DNA from: an uncultured Alloprevotella sp.
Lineage (GTDB): Bacteria; Bacteroidota; Bacteroidia; Bacteroidales; Bacteroidaceae
NCBI GenBank assembly: GCA_944322325.1
Contig: CALUOQ010000009.1
Span: forward strand, 1 to 64,000
Direction: 5' to 3'
Length of the DNA: 64,000 nucleotides
The notes beneath the pieces were generated by a model. The model was not told where the DNA came from. It was given only the letters and a program-made list of their open reading frames with translations, and ran no database searches. Numbering within the stretch: position 1 is the stretch's first letter; each line of letters starts with the position of its first letter. Position numbers and translations under genes: made by a program. Of the stretch, positions 44,233-55,591 are shown one piece after another.

Positions 44233-45651
44233 TCAATAGATGACAGGGCTGCTGTCGCGGTGTTCGGCCAAGTAGGCCTCCACATCGTCGGGGCGGTAGG
44301 GGATGCGCTCTTCGCCGAGGAAGCGGCAGCCGTCGGCCGTGATGAGCACGTCGTCCTCTATGCGGATGCCGCCGAAGTCCTTGTATTTTTCGATGGCGTC
44401 GAAGTTGAGGAAATCCTTGTTGACGCCCTTCGCGCGCCACAGGTCGATGAGATCCGGTATGAAGTAGATACCCGGCTCGTCCGTAACGACAAAGCCTTCC
44501 TCCAGCCGTCGGGCGAAACGCAGGCTCGCCGTGCCGAACTGCGAGGAGGGACGTACCTCGTTGTCGTAGCCGACGTAGGTCTGCCCGAGGCCCTCCATGT
44601 CGTGCACGTCCATGCCCATCATGTGGCCGAGTCCGTGGGGCATGAAGAGGGCGTGTGCGCCGGCAGCCACGGCGGCTTCGGTGTCGCCCTTCATCAGGCC
44701 GAGGGCCTTGAGCCGGTCGGTCATCAGGCGGCAGACGTCCATGTGCACGTCCCACCACTTCACTCCCGGCCGTGCCACGCTCAGCGCCAGGTCGTGGCAG
44801 TCGCAGACGATATCGTATATTTCGCGCTGGCGGGCGTCGAACTTACCGCTGACGGGGGTCGTGCGGGTGTGGTCGGAGCAATAGTTGTCGTTGGTCTCGG
44901 CGCCGGCGTCGCAGAGCATCAGCCGCCCGGCCTCCAGAGGACGCGGGGAGGGGTAGCCGTGGAGAATCTCGCCGTGCATCGACACGATACTGGGGAAGGA
45001 GACGATGCAGCCGTAGGACGAGGCGATGCCGTCGAGCACGCCGCCGATGTATTGCTCCGTGACGCCGGGCCGGCACAGCCTCATGGCCGTCGTGTGCATA
45101 CGGTGGCCGATGGCGCTCGCCCTTTCGAGCTCTTCTATCTCTTCGGCCGACTTTTTCGAACGCAACTTCACGACGGCGTGAATCAACTCCTTGGATGCAG
45201 CCTCACGCTGTTCGCTTGGGTGGATGCCGAGCAGGTCGAACAGCTGTATCTGCGTGTCGAAGCGGTAAGGCGGCAGGAAGTGCACGGTGCGGCCCGCCTT
45301 GACGGCGTCGTCGACGAGCGTTTGCAGGCGGCTCATGGGCGCTGTCTCGGCCACGCCGACCTCGGCGGCCATGTCGCCGACGCTTTTCACCGAGCCGTAC
45401 CACACGATGTCGTCGATGTCTATCTCGTCGCCCACGAGCAGCTCGCGACCCGCGTCGACGTCGAGTACGCCCACCAGACCGTCGCGCTTCTGACCGAAAA
45501 AGTAGAGAAACGAGCTGTCCTGACGGAACTTATACGCATTGGCAGGGTAGTTGACGGGACTGTCGTTGTTACCGAAAAGCAGAATCAAGCCGTGGCCCAC
45601 CTCGCGGCACAGCGCGGCGCGGCGCTCTGTATAGGTCGTTTTTGAGAACAT
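44233..45651 (-). CDS. Xaa-Pro aminopeptidase (M24B)
   Basis: A 472-residue metallopeptidase with the creatinase N-terminal domain (about 1-170; FLYFFGQKRDGLVGVLD) and the pita-bread catalytic domain. The metal ligands are all present: CDAGAETNDNYCSDHTRT (two Asp), HGLGHMMGMDVHD (His), VVTDEPGIYF (Glu) and GIRIEDDVLIT (Glu). It removes an N-terminal residue next to proline, in the cytoplasm. The frame has ATGs at 45663 and 45651; MFSKTTYTERRAAL matches the family start better. A TATTTTTG box lies 28 bases upstream. Probably cotranscribed with the C1 peptidase. Confidence 0.93.
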   Translation of the reverse strand: MFSKTTYTERRAALCREVGHGLILLFGNNDSPVNYPANAYKFRQDSSFLYFFGQKRDGLVGVLDVDAGRELLVGDEIDIDDIVWYGSVKSVGDMAAEVGVAETAPMSRLQTLVDDAVKAGRTVHFLPPYRFDTQIQLFDLLGIHPSEQREAASKELIHAVVKLRSKKSAEEIEELERASAIGHRMHTTAMRLCRPGVTEQYIGGVLDGIASSYGCIVSFPSIVSMHGEILHGYPSPRPLEAGRLMLCDAGAETNDNYCSDHTRTTPVSGKFDARQREIYDIVCDCHDLALSVARPGVKWWDVHMDVCRLMTDRLKALGLMKGDTEAAVAAGAHALFMPHGLGHMMGMDVHDMEGLGQTYVGYDNEVRPSSQFGTASLRFARRLEEGFVVTDEPGIYFIPDLIDLWRAKGVNKDFLNFDAIEKYKDFGGIRIEDDVLITADGCRFLGEERIPYRPDDVEAYLAEHRDSSPVIY

Positions 45652-45678
45652 AATTTTCAACATAATTAGTTAACCGGA

Positions 45679-45686
45679 CAAAAATA
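45679..45686 (-). promoter_or_regulatory. Bacteroidota -7 box of the peptidase operon
   Basis: TATTTTTG on the minus strand, 27 bases upstream of the M24 peptidase start. It is divergent from the box at 45709. Confidence 0.5.
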
Positions 45687-45708
45687 CGGTTTTTGCGGCA
45701 GAAAATCC

Positions 45709-45716
45709 TATATTTG
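45709..45716 (+). promoter_or_regulatory. Bacteroidota -7 box of the ATP-grasp gene
   Basis: TATATTTG, 29 bases before the ATG. A TTTG occurs upstream but at only 13 bases, so the match is partial. Confidence 0.5.
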
Positions 45717-45745
45717 TCCTGATTTTTTCACTGACAGGCCTTAAT

Positions 45746-46993
45746 ATGTCCGACGCCGCACTTCCCCACCCCATCCGCCCCGTGACGCTCCACTGCTTCA
45801 ACCCTTGGCACGACGAGGCTTTGGCCAGCGTTTCGCCTCACTACCAGCCACCGCTCGCCGCGCGCCGGCTGGCAGCCGACCTCGCCCTGCTTCCCGCGTG
45901 GTGGGCGGCGCCGGGCGACACGGTCGCAGTGTTAACGAATACGAACGCTACGACAGGAAAAACAAGTACTACGATAGAAAATCCTGTCGCTGCGATAGAA
46001 AATCCTGTCGCTGCGATAGAAAAAACGGGGACTACACTTGTTTTTTCCGGCGCCGACTCCGTACCGGCGGGCGTCGGGAGCGTCGCGCCGTGGGGCTGGG
46101 ACGCGCTGCTGGTGCGCCGGCTTGGCGAACTCGGTGTCGCCGAGGAGCTGTTGCCCCCGCCCGGCCGCCTCGCGGCCATCCGCGCCGCGTCAAGCCGACT
46201 GACGGCTGTGCGCCTGTTGCGGGCAATGAGGGACGAGGAATCCTGCTTCGCGGGCCGTTCGGAGTGGTGCACGGACCTGGAGGCGGTGCGCCACGCAGTC
46301 GAGGCTTTGCCCCACACGATGCTCAAGGCGCCATGGTCGGGCAGCGGGCGCGGCCTGCGCCAAGGGTTCGGCCGGCTCGACGAAGCCTTGGCCGGCTGGG
46401 TGCGCCGCGTGCTGTCGCGGCAGGGCGGCCTGAGCGTCGAGCCGTTCCTGACGAAGCGCTGCGACCTGGCCCTGGAGTTCGAGGCGCACCCCGGCGGACA
46501 GTGGGACTACGTGGGCCCCTCGGTGTTCGTGACCGACGCCACGGGACGCTACGCGGGCAGCCTTGTGGCACCCGACGACGTGCTGCTCCGCGCCATCGGC
46601 CGGCAGGTCGACCTGCGCCTCGTCGATGAAGCCCGCCGGCTCGTCGAACAGCTTTTGCCCCGTCTTGCCGAAGGCTACACGGGGCCGGTGGGCGTGGACA
46701 TGATGGTAGTCGAAGGCAAACGGGGCGAAGCGGCCCTGCACCCCTGCGTCGAAGTCAACCTGCGGCGCACAATGGGACGCGTGGCGCTCGACCTGCGGCG
46801 CCACCTTGCGGCCGGACTGACGGCACGTTTCGTGCTTGCCCGGCCTCGGATCGGAACGCCGGCCCCCATGTGGCACGGCGACCAGCTGGTGGGTGGCAGT
46901 CTGCCGCTTATACCCGTGGGTGCGGCGACTTCGGTAGCCGCCTATCTGGACGTGGCGGACGGCTCCCGGGGCAACTGGAGCGCCATGATGTAA
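45746..46993 (+). CDS. ATP-grasp-like protein carrying an in-frame 21-base repeat
   Basis: A 415-residue cytoplasmic protein with ATP-grasp features: a nucleotide loop LKAPWSGSGRG (about residues 192-202), VEPFL, GPVGVDMMVV and the metal-binding strand VEVNLRRTMGRVAL (about 335-348). Such enzymes ligate an amine to a carboxylate using ATP; the substrates here are unknown. Residues 61-101 are coded by the repeat family and form a seven-residue repeat (TTIENPV, AAIENPV). The domain before it, LLPAWWAAPGDTV, and after it, GSVAPWGWDALLVRRL, look like one fold split by an insertion. The 3' end overlaps the convergent queA fusion by 52 bases. Confidence 0.8.
   Translation: MSDAALPHPIRPVTLHCFNPWHDEALASVSPHYQPPLAARRLAADLALLPAWWAAPGDTVAVLTNTNATTGKTSTTIENPVAAIENPVAAIEKTGTTLVFSGADSVPAGVGSVAPWGWDALLVRRLGELGVAEELLPPPGRLAAIRAASSRLTAVRLLRAMRDEESCFAGRSEWCTDLEAVRHAVEALPHTMLKAPWSGSGRGLRQGFGRLDEALAGWVRRVLSRQGGLSVEPFLTKRCDLALEFEAHPGGQWDYVGPSVFVTDATGRYAGSLVAPDDVLLRAIGRQVDLRLVDEARRLVEQLLPRLAEGYTGPVGVDMMVVEGKRGEAALHPCVEVNLRRTMGRVALDLRRHLAAGLTARFVLARPRIGTPAPMWHGDQLVGGSLPLIPVGAATSVAAYLDVADGSRGNWSAMM
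45926..46042. repeat. 21-base modular repeat, locus 4 (inside a gene)
   Basis: Five consecutive 21-base modules: 45926-45946 (starts GCAGT), 45947-45967 (GCTAC), 45968-45988 (ACTAC, ends CTGTC), 45989-46009 (GCTGC, ends CTGTC) and 46010-46030 (GCTGC, ends CGGGG), then ACTACACTTGT. It lies in the ATP-grasp gene in the same reading frame, giving residues 61-101. The closing bases match those of locus 3. Confidence 0.85.
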
Positions 46994-49194
46994 TCGTTCA
47001 TGTAGAACCCGCCGCCGATGTCGAAGTCGCCCGAACGGCTGCGCGTCATGCCCATGTGCTCGTAGAAGCCCACGGCGCAGTTGTGGCGGTTCACGTTGAG
47101 CTCCACGGTGCAGGACGCGGGATGGACGGCCTCGATGTAGTCCGTAGCCTGCCGGAACAGGCGTCGGCCGTAGCCGCGGCCCTGACGCGAGGGGAGCAGG
47201 TAAATTTTCTGCAAGTGGAACAAGTCGGGACCCTGCTGTTCCACCGACACGTAGCCACAGGGGCCCTCGTCGTCCTCGGCGATGAAAAAGACGTGGCCGC
47301 CTGCCAGTTGTCCGCGCAGGCTCTCGGCCGAATACATCCACTCCATCATGTACTCCATCTGCTGCGGTTCGAGGATGTCGCGGTACGTCGGGCGGAACGA
47401 AGCGTCGGCCAGGCTGCGCAACAGGGGGATGTCCGTTTCGCCGGCGCGGCGGAACGTCAGCGGGAAGAGGCGGCGGAACTCCTGCTCGAAGTTGGGCGTG
47501 AATACATCCTTACCCAGCTGGGCACGAATCTCGTCGCCGCTCCAGAAGCGGCCGCCATCTAGCTCAGCGCTGGGGCGGAGGGGCGCGTCGGTCGTCGTAC
47601 AGAACGAATGCACCAGCTCGCGCTCGCGGCGGCTCTCAAAGACATACCGGTCGAGCGGGCGGACACGAAATGCGGTCAGCCCGATTTCCTCGGCCGCCTC
47701 GCGCCGCAGGGCTTCGTCGGTGGCTTCGCCGAAGTCCACATGCCCCCCTACGGCCGTGTCCCAGCGCCCGGGCTGTATGTCCTTCCACTGCGGGCGGCGC
47801 TGAAGGTAGAGCTGGCCCTGCGTGTTGAAGACGTGGAGATGCACCACGGGGTGGAGACGTTTCGACCCGTCGTGGCACTCGCCCCGCGTGGCCGACCCGA
47901 CGACACGGCCCTGCTCGTCGACCAGCGGCAGGCGCTCGCCGGCATTGTCATGGGGCTGGGCCGAGGCGCGGAACAGGAGGGAGCTGTCGCCGTAGCTGAG
48001 GAAACGGAATCCGTGGCCGAGGGCGTAGTCGTAAATGCGGCGCCAGTCACCACCGACAAAGGCCGAGACGAGCAGAAGGAGGGTGCTCTTGGGCTGATGG
48101 AAGTTGGTGACGATGCGGTCGACGACGTGGAACGTATAGCCGGGGGCGATGATGATGCGGGTGGAGGTGTGGAGCGCGGGCAGGCCGTTGCGCTCCAGCC
48201 AGTCGCGCACCTCGATGAGCGCCTCGACGGTCGAGAGGGGACGACCGGGGCGAGCGGCGTAGTCGTAGGGCATCCACTGCGGCACGTGGAGGTCCTCCTC
48301 GGCGGCATCGGGGTGGTCGTGAATGAGTACGCCGACGTAGTAAAGGCTTTCGAGCGTACGCACCGACGTCGTGCCGACCGCCGTGCAGCGGCCGCCATGG
48401 GCCAGCAGGCGATCGACGGTGTGGCGCGTCACGGCGATCCACTCGGCGTGCATCTCGTGGCCCTGGATTTCCTCGGACTTGACGGGCTTGAACGTACCAG
48501 CGCCCACGTGGAGCGTAATCTCGTCGCGCTCCACACCGCGGGCGTCGAGCGCGGCCAGCACGCGGTCAGTGAAGTGCAGGCCCGCCGTCGGGGCCGCTAC
48601 GGACCCCTTGATTTTCGAATAAACCGTCTGATACGTGGTCAGGTCGCTGGCCTCGGTGGGGCGATTCAGGTAGGGCGGGATGGGCAGCTCGCCGACGGCG
48701 TCGAGTACCTCGGCGAACGACAGGTCGGGCGCATCCCAGGCGAAGCGTACCTCGTAGCTCGTGCCGCGCGGAGCGACGCGTTCGGCCGTCAGCGTCACCG
48801 TTCGGTCGCCCACCTGTAGCGTGCGGCTGAGCTGTCCCTCTTTCCACTTTTTCAGGTTGCCCACCAGACACAGCCACGAGCACGCTCCTGTTTGCGCGAA
48901 GGCTTGGGCGTAATCGTGGGGCTGCCAGGGTTCGAGGCAGAACACCTCGATGAGGGCGCCGGTCGCCTTGTGGAAATGCAGGCGCGCCTGTATGACCTTC
49001 GTATTGTTGAATACCATGAGCGAGCCCGGCTCCAGATAGTCCGGCAACTGGCGGAACACGTCCTCGCTCACCGCGCCGTCGCGGTAGACAAGCAGCTTCG
49101 ACGCGTCGCGCTCCGTCAAGGGATATTTGGCGATGCGCCCGTCGGGCAGGTCGTAGTCGTAGTCGCTGATGTGTATATGCTTCGTTTCTTCCAT
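46942..49194 (-). CDS. queA: QueA-Nudix-GNAT fusion protein
   Basis: A 750-residue protein made of three enzymes. Residues about 1-408 are QueA (LPDGRIAKYPLTERDASKLL, VFNNTKVIQARL, PTAGLHFTDRVL, LHVGAGTFKPV, TNFHQPKSTLLLLVSAF), which transfers the ribosyl part of S-adenosylmethionine to preQ1 in tRNA. Residues about 413-575 are a Nudix hydrolase with the box GHVDFGEATDEAL then RREAAEEIGL. Residues about 580-745 are a GNAT acetyltransferase (LPSRQGRGYGRRLF binds acetyl-CoA). QueA is normally a single-domain protein. The frame extends to 49254, but the ATG at 49194 (MEETKHIHISDYDYDLP) is the family start and follows a -7 box. Confidence 0.92.
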   Translation of the reverse strand: MEETKHIHISDYDYDLPDGRIAKYPLTERDASKLLVYRDGAVSEDVFRQLPDYLEPGSLMVFNNTKVIQARLHFHKATGALIEVFCLEPWQPHDYAQAFAQTGACSWLCLVGNLKKWKEGQLSRTLQVGDRTVTLTAERVAPRGTSYEVRFAWDAPDLSFAEVLDAVGELPIPPYLNRPTEASDLTTYQTVYSKIKGSVAAPTAGLHFTDRVLAALDARGVERDEITLHVGAGTFKPVKSEEIQGHEMHAEWIAVTRHTVDRLLAHGGRCTAVGTTSVRTLESLYYVGVLIHDHPDAAEEDLHVPQWMPYDYAARPGRPLSTVEALIEVRDWLERNGLPALHTSTRIIIAPGYTFHVVDRIVTNFHQPKSTLLLLVSAFVGGDWRRIYDYALGHGFRFLSYGDSSLLFRASAQPHDNAGERLPLVDEQGRVVGSATRGECHDGSKRLHPVVHLHVFNTQGQLYLQRRPQWKDIQPGRWDTAVGGHVDFGEATDEALRREAAEEIGLTAFRVRPLDRYVFESRRERELVHSFCTTTDAPLRPSAELDGGRFWSGDEIRAQLGKDVFTPNFEQEFRRLFPLTFRRAGETDIPLLRSLADASFRPTYRDILEPQQMEYMMEWMYSAESLRGQLAGGHVFFIAEDDEGPCGYVSVEQQGPDLFHLQKIYLLPSRQGRGYGRRLFRQATDYIEAVHPASCTVELNVNRHNCAVGFYEHMGMTRSRSGDFDIGGGFYMNDYIMALQLPREPSATSR

Positions 49195-49221
49195 GACAGA
49201 CCTATGTATGATTTGCGGCGG

Positions 49222-49229
49222 CAAAGTTA
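49222..49229 (-). promoter_or_regulatory. Bacteroidota -7 box of the queA fusion gene
   Basis: TAACTTTG on the minus strand, 27 bases upstream of the chosen ATG. It shows that the longer frame from 49254 is not used. Confidence 0.65.
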
Positions 49230-49324
49230 GCGCAAAGCCGCCAATACGTGTCACTCGACAGGTTGCAAAATGAGGCTAACGGAGCCTGGCGGACACGCGC
49301 AGCGACATTTCGTCCGCGCAGTGC

Positions 49325-49356
49325 TTTGTGCGTTCACTTTAATTTACTTATCTTTG
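49325..49356 (+). promoter_or_regulatory. Promoter of the GH2 galactosidase gene
   Basis: TTTG (49325-49328) and TATCTTTG (49349-49356) with exactly 20 bases between, 31 bases before the ATG. Confidence 0.85.
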
Positions 49357-49384
49357 CTCCGGACTATAGTTACCAATCCAATAA

Positions 49385-53407
<4,023 letters not shown>

Positions 53408-53602
53408 ATCCGGACACTGCTTTACGCGAGCGCCGTTCTACCGCAAGGAAGAGCGGCGCTCGCCTTTTCTGTTCCGGCCGGCGGTCTGCGATTTCTGTCC
53501 TTTGGTCGACAAAAACAAGCTGTCTGCCGATTCGACTTAAACGTTGCGTCCGATTTTCCGTCCAACTTGTGTAACGTTTCACTTAAAGTAGAAAGGAAAA
53601 AA

Positions 53603-54091
53603 ATGAAAAAGTATCTGTTAATCCTCGCTCTGGCCGTGGCACTGCCTGCCGGAGCACAGCGAAACAACCGCGGCGACAACGAGGCCGACCGCAGTGCCCG
53701 GGCCACCGAGCGTATCGAGCGTCAGGCTAAGTCCTTGGTCAAGGAACTCGACCTGAACGATGCCGACGCCGAAGTCTTTACGAAACTCTACGTGGAGTAC
53801 CAGGATACACTGCGTGGCTTACGCGCCAGCCAGCCTCGTCCCGACCGCCGTCAGAAACGGGACGAAATCACAGACGAGGAGGCCGACCGCCGCATCACGT
53901 CCGCCATCGCTTTCTTCCGTCAGGAAGCTGACCTGAAAGAGGCCTACTATGCCAAATTCCGCGAGCACTTCAGTCCGTCGCAGCTCCTCAGTGTGTTCGA
54001 GCGTCGGCCGATGGTGATGCCCCGTCAGGGAAACAACAATCGTCCTCCCTTTGGTGGACCGCAGGGTGGCGGTTTCGGACCGGGATGGTAA
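53603..54091 (+). CDS. Small exported helical protein (DUF4890/Spy-like)
   Basis: A 162-residue protein with a signal peptide (LILALAVALPAGAQ). The middle part is charged and helical (ATERIERQAKSLVKELDLND, EEADRRITSAIAFFRQE), like the Spy/CpxP or DUF4890 type proteins of Bacteroidota. The tail is rich in Gly, Pro, Asn and Phe (FGGPQGGGFGPGW). Such proteins act as periplasmic chaperones or stress sensors; that role is inferred from the fold only. The frame begins at 53567 but the ATG at 53603 opens the signal peptide. A terminator follows at 54144. Confidence 0.75.
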   Translation: MKKYLLILALAVALPAGAQRNNRGDNEADRSARATERIERQAKSLVKELDLNDADAEVFTKLYVEYQDTLRGLRASQPRPDRRQKRDEITDEEADRRITSAIAFFRQEADLKEAYYAKFREHFSPSQLLSVFERRPMVMPRQGNNNRPPFGGPQGGGFGPGW

Positions 54092-54143
54092 GCTGACTTC
54101 ATGATGTTTCGTCCGTGCTTCTGACGCGGACCACAGCTATAGG

Positions 54144-54190
54144 TTTACCGCCTCGCGAGAGTCTTTCTCGTAAGGCGGTAAATCATTTTA
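54144..54190 (+). terminator. Terminator after the small helical protein gene
   Basis: Ten-base arms TTTACCGCCT (54144-54153) and AGGCGGTAAA (54173-54182), extended by CGAGA/TCTCG inside, followed by TCATTTTA. Confidence 0.75.
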
Positions 54191-54221
54191 GAGCCAGCCA
54201 CCGGCCTGCTCGTTTTTCCTT

Positions 54222-54266
54222 AATAAAAAGGCCGCCGGCCCGGATAGCACATCCGGAGCGGCGGCC
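54222..54266 (-). terminator. Terminator of nagA
   Basis: On the minus strand a GC-rich hairpin (54230-54237 with 54259-54266, plus inner CCGGA/TCCGG) is followed by TTTTTATT. Confidence 0.85.
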
Positions 54267-54287
54267 AGTAAAACCAGTCAGGGAGGG

Positions 54288-55448
54288 TTAAGCGAGCTCG
54301 TCGCGGACGATGCGTCCCATCTGCATGACAAATTTCAGTTGCAGGTCGGCGTCGAGCATGATGATATCGGCGTCTTTTCCTTCCTCAAGAGTTCCCTTCC
54401 GGTCGAGTATGCCCATAATGCGTGCCGGTGTCTCGGAGGCCATGCGACAGGCGTCCTCGAGCGGTATCCCGGCTTGCTGTACGCACGTACGTATGAGTCG
54501 GTCCATCGTAGCGATACTGCCGGCCAAGGCCGAGCGGTCGGCCAGTTTGCAAACGCCGTCCTCCAGGATGACGCGCGGGTCGAATGCCGTGTTTTCGTCG
54601 CTGGCCGAACAAGCCAGGGCATCGGTGATAAGTGCGGTATTCTCGACGCCCTTGATTTGGTAAATCATACGCAACATCACGGGCGGCACGTGAATGCCGT
54701 CGGCAATCATCTCGACCGTCATGTTCTGCTCGGCGAAAATACTCTCCACCGTTCCGCAAACCTTGAACTCCCGGTTCTTGTACACGACGGGCATGGCGTT
54801 ATAAAAGTGAGTGGCGTGGGTCATACCGGCTTCGTTGGCGGCATGAACGTCGTCGTACGTGGCGCGCGTATGGGCAATGGCGGGCAGCACACCGTGCTTG
54901 CGGCAACACTTGATGAAGTCCACCGAACCCGGAAGTTCGGGCGCCTCGTCCCAACGACGCAGACACTTGGATTTTTCGAGCAGCGGCTCGTACTCTGTGG
55001 CGACGGGCGGTTTGATCCACTCCGGGATTTGCGCACCGGCCTGAGCGGGATTGAAATACGGGCCTTCGAGATGCAGGCCCATCACCGGGCTGTCAGGTTC
55101 GGCCATAAGCTTGTCGCACGTTTCGACTGCGGCCTCTATCATCGGGACTGTCGAGGAAGACAGCGTCGGGAAGATTGCCGTTGTACCGTGCTTCATGTGG
55201 GCGTCAACAGCTACACGGAAAGCCTCTTCCGTACCTTCCATGAAGTCGCGCCCGCCACCGCCGTGCACGTGCATTTCGATGCCGCCGGGCACCACGGCAC
55301 AGCCCTTAGCGTCGATAGTCTCGACATCTTTCAGGGGAAGATTGGTGTTGATTACCTTAACGATTTTGTTGCCTTCGACAAGGACGGACCCTCCGTCCAG
55401 CCATCCCTGAGGCGTCAGGATGCGGCCATTTATAATCTGCTTCACCAT
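54288..55448 (-). CDS. nagA: N-acetylglucosamine-6-phosphate deacetylase
   Basis: A 386-residue amidohydrolase that makes glucosamine-6-phosphate and acetate from GlcNAc-6-phosphate. Metal and substrate motifs: GGIEMHVHGGGGRDF (HxH site), GLHLEGPYFNPAQAGAQ (metal Glu), AIAHTRATYDDV (His), MTHATHFYNAMP (His) and LITDALACSAS (catalytic Asp). Length is normal. It acts in the cytoplasm and feeds amino-sugar carbon into glycolysis, which fits the fucosidase and galactosidase here. It is monocistronic, with a TACATTTG box 36 bases upstream and a strong terminator. Confidence 0.95.
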   Translation of the reverse strand: MVKQIINGRILTPQGWLDGGSVLVEGNKIVKVINTNLPLKDVETIDAKGCAVVPGGIEMHVHGGGGRDFMEGTEEAFRVAVDAHMKHGTTAIFPTLSSSTVPMIEAAVETCDKLMAEPDSPVMGLHLEGPYFNPAQAGAQIPEWIKPPVATEYEPLLEKSKCLRRWDEAPELPGSVDFIKCCRKHGVLPAIAHTRATYDDVHAANEAGMTHATHFYNAMPVVYKNREFKVCGTVESIFAEQNMTVEMIADGIHVPPVMLRMIYQIKGVENTALITDALACSASDENTAFDPRVILEDGVCKLADRSALAGSIATMDRLIRTCVQQAGIPLEDACRMASETPARIMGILDRKGTLEEGKDADIIMLDADLQLKFVMQMGRIVRDELA

Positions 55449-55484
55449 ACGATTTATTTTTAGAGTGAATGTTTATCCGACCAC

Positions 55485-55492
55485 AAATGTAC
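55485..55492 (-). promoter_or_regulatory. Bacteroidota -7 box of nagA
   Basis: TACATTTG on the minus strand, 36 bases upstream of nagA. It is divergent from the box at 55536. Confidence 0.55.
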
Positions 55493-55535
55493 ATTTTTTT
55501 ATCGTAAGCACAGGCGTACGAGCCGGCTTTCTACG

Positions 55536-55543
55536 TATTTTTG
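55536..55543 (+). promoter_or_regulatory. Bacteroidota -7 box of the OmpA/TPR lipoprotein operon
   Basis: TATTTTTG, 48 bases before the ATG. It overlaps the alternative TTG start at 55541, which is therefore rejected. Confidence 0.6.
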
Positions 55544-55591
55544 CAACAACGTTGCACAATAAAAATAGAGGGCTGCTGTTTTTTCTTTAAG

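Noticed and set aside
45926..46042. ATP-grasp gene broken by the repeat
   Set aside because: The frame continues on both sides with recognisable protein, so it is an in-frame insertion and not a pseudogene.
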